DNA of 64,000 nt from Castellaniella sp036379515 (GTDB taxonomy: Bacteria > Pseudomonadota > Gammaproteobacteria > Burkholderiales > Burkholderiaceae_B): assembly GCF_036379515.1 (NCBI RefSeq), contig NZ_DASVGN010000025.1:32512-96511 (forward strand). Reading direction: 5' to 3'. Shown piece by piece: positions 61,767 through 64,000 of this stretch; the stretch's first letter is position 1; every line of letters begins with the position of its first letter. Below the pieces are notes generated by a model. The model did not search any database and was not told the DNA's origin. It saw only the letters and a list, made by a program, of their open reading frames with translations. The translations under genes were made by a program, and so were the position numbers.

Positions 61767-64000
61767 CAGAAGGGTACCCGCACCGGGTGTGTGATGGCAC
61801 CGCCGGAAGGAGGGTTGGCAGGTTTTTGCGGAGTGGCATTGCCCTGCAACTGGTTCAGGAGATTGCCGATACCATCAGGCGTGCTGCCGGGGGCAACCCC
61901 CCCAGGGGCCTGTCCTGGCGAGGTGTCGCCAGGGGCCGGCAAGCCTACGCGGGCGATGGCCGTCCCAGGCGGATATTCGTTGAAGTAGTAGTCCCCGTCG
62001 ATCTTCGAGAGGCCACTGGGCATGGGGCCTGGTGGGGTCTCGGGCTGGCCCTTGAGGGCCGTGCGCATGAAGCTCACCCAGATCGGCAGGGCAGCGCCAC
62101 CGCCGGTTTCGCCTTGTCCCAGCGACTTGGGCTGGTCAAAGCCCATCCAGGCGACGGCCACCAGCTTGGGTGTGAAGCCGGCGAACCAGGCGTCTTGCGA
62201 GTCGTTGGTGGTGCCCGTCTTGCCGCCGATGTCGTTGCGCTGCAGTTCGCGGTGTGCCCGCGCACCCGTGCCGAAGGTGGCCACGCCGCGCAGCATGTCG
62301 TCCATGACGTAGGCGGTGCGGGGATCGATGACGCGTGCCAGCGCATCGCCTGCGACCGTGGGGTTCGCCTGCATGACGATTTTCCCGCTGCTGTCGGTGA
62401 CGTGATCGATGAGATAGGGTGGCACGCGGTAGCCGCCGTTGGCAAAGACGGCGTAGCCACCCGCCAGCTGCAGCGGCGTGACGGTGCCTGCGCCCAAGGC
62501 CATCGGCAGGACAGCTGGTTGCCGTGAACGATCGAATCCGAAGCGCGTGACGTAGTCTTGCGCGTATTTGGGACCGACCGCCTGAAGGATACGGATGGAC
62601 ACCATGTTCTTGGATTTATACAAGCCTTGACGCATGGTCAGCACGGGTTCGTAGGCGTTGCCGTAGTTCTTCGGGTTCCACGCTTTGGAGCCAGTCTGTT
62701 CGGCCGTCAGCGAGAAAGGCTCGTCCGACACCTGGGTGGCAGGCGTCAGGCCACGCTCGAGGGCCGAAGCATAGATGAAAGGCTTGAAGGAGGAACCGGG
62801 CTGACGCCAGGCCTGGGTCACCCGGTTGAACTTGCCTTCTTCGAAGTCGAAGCCGCCCACCATGGCTTCGATCGCGCCATCTTGTGCCCGCAGCGACACC
62901 AGCGCTGCCTGCACCGAGGGCTTGTTGATGATTTCCCAGTAGCCGTCCATCTGGTGGATGTACACCACGGAGCCTCGCTGCAGCCGCAGCGAATCCTTGG
63001 CCTTGGGGGTGAGCGCGCGAGCGATCACCTTGAGGGCGCGCTTGTCATTGACGTCGATGATCTGCGTGGCACTGCGCGCCACCTTGACGTCGGTGGGGCT
63101 TGCCGAGAGCACCACGGCCGTCAGCAGATCGCCGTTGTCAGGGTATTTATCCTGAAGGTCGTCGAGCAGGTCGTTGAATGCGTCCGTCTGCGATTCGATG
63201 CCGGCAGGCAGATCCACCGAACCTTCCGGGCCGGGGTAGGGCGCGCGCCGTGTGTAATCCAGGATGCCGTTACGCACCGCTTCATACGCGGCTTCCTGAT
63301 CTTTGGAGTTGATCGTGGTGTAGATGTTGAAGCCGCGCGAGTAGATGTCGTCCTGGTAAACACCGTAGAGCAGCTGGCGCGCCAGTTCGGCCGGGTACGC
63401 GCCGTGGACGGCGTAGTGCCCTGCAGGCGTACCGGCAGCCGACTTGACGACGATGGGCTGGTTCACAGCCTGTTGGTATTCTGCCTCAGTCAGGTAGCCC
63501 AATGCCCGCATGCGCCCGAGCACGTACCCCTGGCGCGCTTTGGCACGCTGAAAGTTGGAGATCGGGTTGAAGCGTGACGGGGCCTTGGGGATACCCGCCA
63601 GCATGGCGGCTTCTGCCGGTGTGATTTCAGACAGTGGCTTGCCGAAATAGGTGCGACTGGCGGCCGCGAAACCATAGGCGCGATGCCCCAGGAAGATCTG
63701 GTTCATGTACAGATCCAGGATCTGGTCCTTGGTAAGCGTGGCCTCGATCTTGAAGGTGAGCAGCAGCTCGTAGAACTTGCGGGTGTAGGTTTTTTCCGAC
63801 GACAGGTAAAAATTGCGAGCCACCTGCATGGTGATGGTGCTCGCGCCCTGCGACTTGGACATGTGGACCAGGTTGGCTATTGCAGCACGGATCACGCCAG
63901 TCCAGTCGATGCCCCCGTGCTGGTAGAAACGGTCGTCTTCGGCTGCCAGGATCGCCGATTTCATGACGTCCGGGATTTCGTCGAAGCGCAGCACGTTGCG
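61766..64000 (-). CDS. mrcA: Penicillin-binding protein 1A, N-terminus cut by window end
   Basis: At least 744 residues of a bifunctional peptidoglycan synthase; the true start lies beyond base 64000. Glycosyltransferase motifs AAEDDRFYQHGGID and GASTITMQVARN appear at the start of the visible part. The transpeptidase has SSFKPF (SxxK), KSKNM (SxN) and KTGT. The membrane anchor is missing from view. The stop is coupled to lptM. Confidence 0.95.
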   Translation of the reverse strand, partial: RNVLRFDEIPDVMKSAILAAEDDRFYQHGGIDWTGVIRAAIANLVHMSKSQGASTITMQVARNFYLSSEKTYTRKFYELLLTFKIEATLTKDQILDLYMNQIFLGHRAYGFAAASRTYFGKPLSEITPAEAAMLAGIPKAPSRFNPISNFQRAKARQGYVLGRMRALGYLTEAEYQQAVNQPIVVKSAAGTPAGHYAVHGAYPAELARQLLYGVYQDDIYSRGFNIYTTINSKDQEAAYEAVRNGILDYTRRAPYPGPEGSVDLPAGIESQTDAFNDLLDDLQDKYPDNGDLLTAVVLSASPTDVKVARSATQIIDVNDKRALKVIARALTPKAKDSLRLQRGSVVYIHQMDGYWEIINKPSVQAALVSLRAQDGAIEAMVGGFDFEEGKFNRVTQAWRQPGSSFKPFIYASALERGLTPATQVSDEPFSLTAEQTGSKAWNPKNYGNAYEPVLTMRQGLYKSKNMVSIRILQAVGPKYAQDYVTRFGFDRSRQPAVLPMALGAGTVTPLQLAGGYAVFANGGYRVPPYLIDHVTDSSGKIVMQANPTVAGDALARVIDPRTAYVMDDMLRGVATFGTGARAHRELQRNDIGGKTGTTNDSQDAWFAGFTPKLVAVAWMGFDQPKSLGQGETGGGAALPIWVSFMRTALKGQPETPPGPMPSGLSKIDGDYYFNEYPPGTAIARVGLPAPGDTSPGQAPGGVAPGSTPDGIGNLLNQLQGNATPQKPANPPSGGAITHPVRVPF

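Overview
This window reads as a chromosomal segment of a beta-proteobacterium of the order Burkholderiales, most likely family Alcaligenaceae (Bordetella/Achromobacter/Castellaniella-like). The basis is gene order and family type: petABC followed by sspA-sspB; engB divergent from a cytochrome c4 gene and then resB-ccsA; a DUF1840 protein; a long LeuA2-type isopropylmalate synthase; a HemB without the zinc cysteines; and several TRAP and TAXI transporters. Most of the sequence is GC-rich. The first ~3.2 kb looks visibly more AT-rich. No genus is assigned.

Layout. 1-3.2 kb: end of a TRAP binding protein, a fused DctQM permease and a 2-hydroxyacid dehydrogenase. 3.3-7.0 kb: a secreted Rhs/YD-repeat protein ending in a Tle1/DUF2235-like lipase domain. 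7.1-20.3 kb: housekeeping and conserved genes (DUF1840, leuA with a possible Leu-rich leader peptide, rpoN, prfC, a LysE exporter, rhlE, an AhpD-like protein, a GST, and an overlapping DUF2868/DUF3482 membrane-GTPase pair). 20.3-27.2 kb: a TAXI-TRAP uptake operon, then a CLC chloride transporter overlapping a CPA-type antiporter. 27.2-29.9 kb: a scarred stretch with gene remnants, an intact DSD1-type PLP enzyme and a vapBC-like toxin-antitoxin module. 30.0-36.0 kb: a one-strand cluster ubiX-ubiD-ABC transporter-iclR-TIGR02444. 36.2-37.3 kb: thpR and hslR. 37.3-44.2 kb: a DctS/DctR two-component system divergent from dctP1-dctP2-dctQ-dctM. 44.3-57.2 kb: conserved core (tRNA-Thr, sspBA, petCBA, mscL, nif3-like, an HtrA protease, hemB, engB, cytochrome c4, resB, ccsA). 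57.2-64.0 kb: a membrane GGDEF/EAL protein, lysA, lptM and a truncated mrcA.

The observation I rate most interesting is a pair of mirror-image scars. The vapBC-like module at 29.2-29.8 kb is flanked by the last codons of a thpR gene and a frameshifted start of an hslR gene. The intact thpR-hslR pair 7 kb away still carries the last 15 codons of a vapC gene in its intergenic gap. Both loci therefore descend from a thpR-vapBC-hslR arrangement that decayed in opposite ways, and the ubiXD/ABC cluster lies between them. Other points of interest are the Rhs-lipase fusion with no visible immunity gene, a four-leucine-codon run upstream of leuA, and a second TRAP binding protein beside DctS/DctR that could act as a co-sensor.

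Functionally, the window combines carboxylate uptake (three TRAP-type systems) and aromatic-acid decarboxylation (UbiD with its cofactor enzyme UbiX) with respiratory-chain assembly: bc1 complex, cytochrome c4 and System II cytochrome c maturation. No CRISPR array, integrase or insertion sequence was seen.
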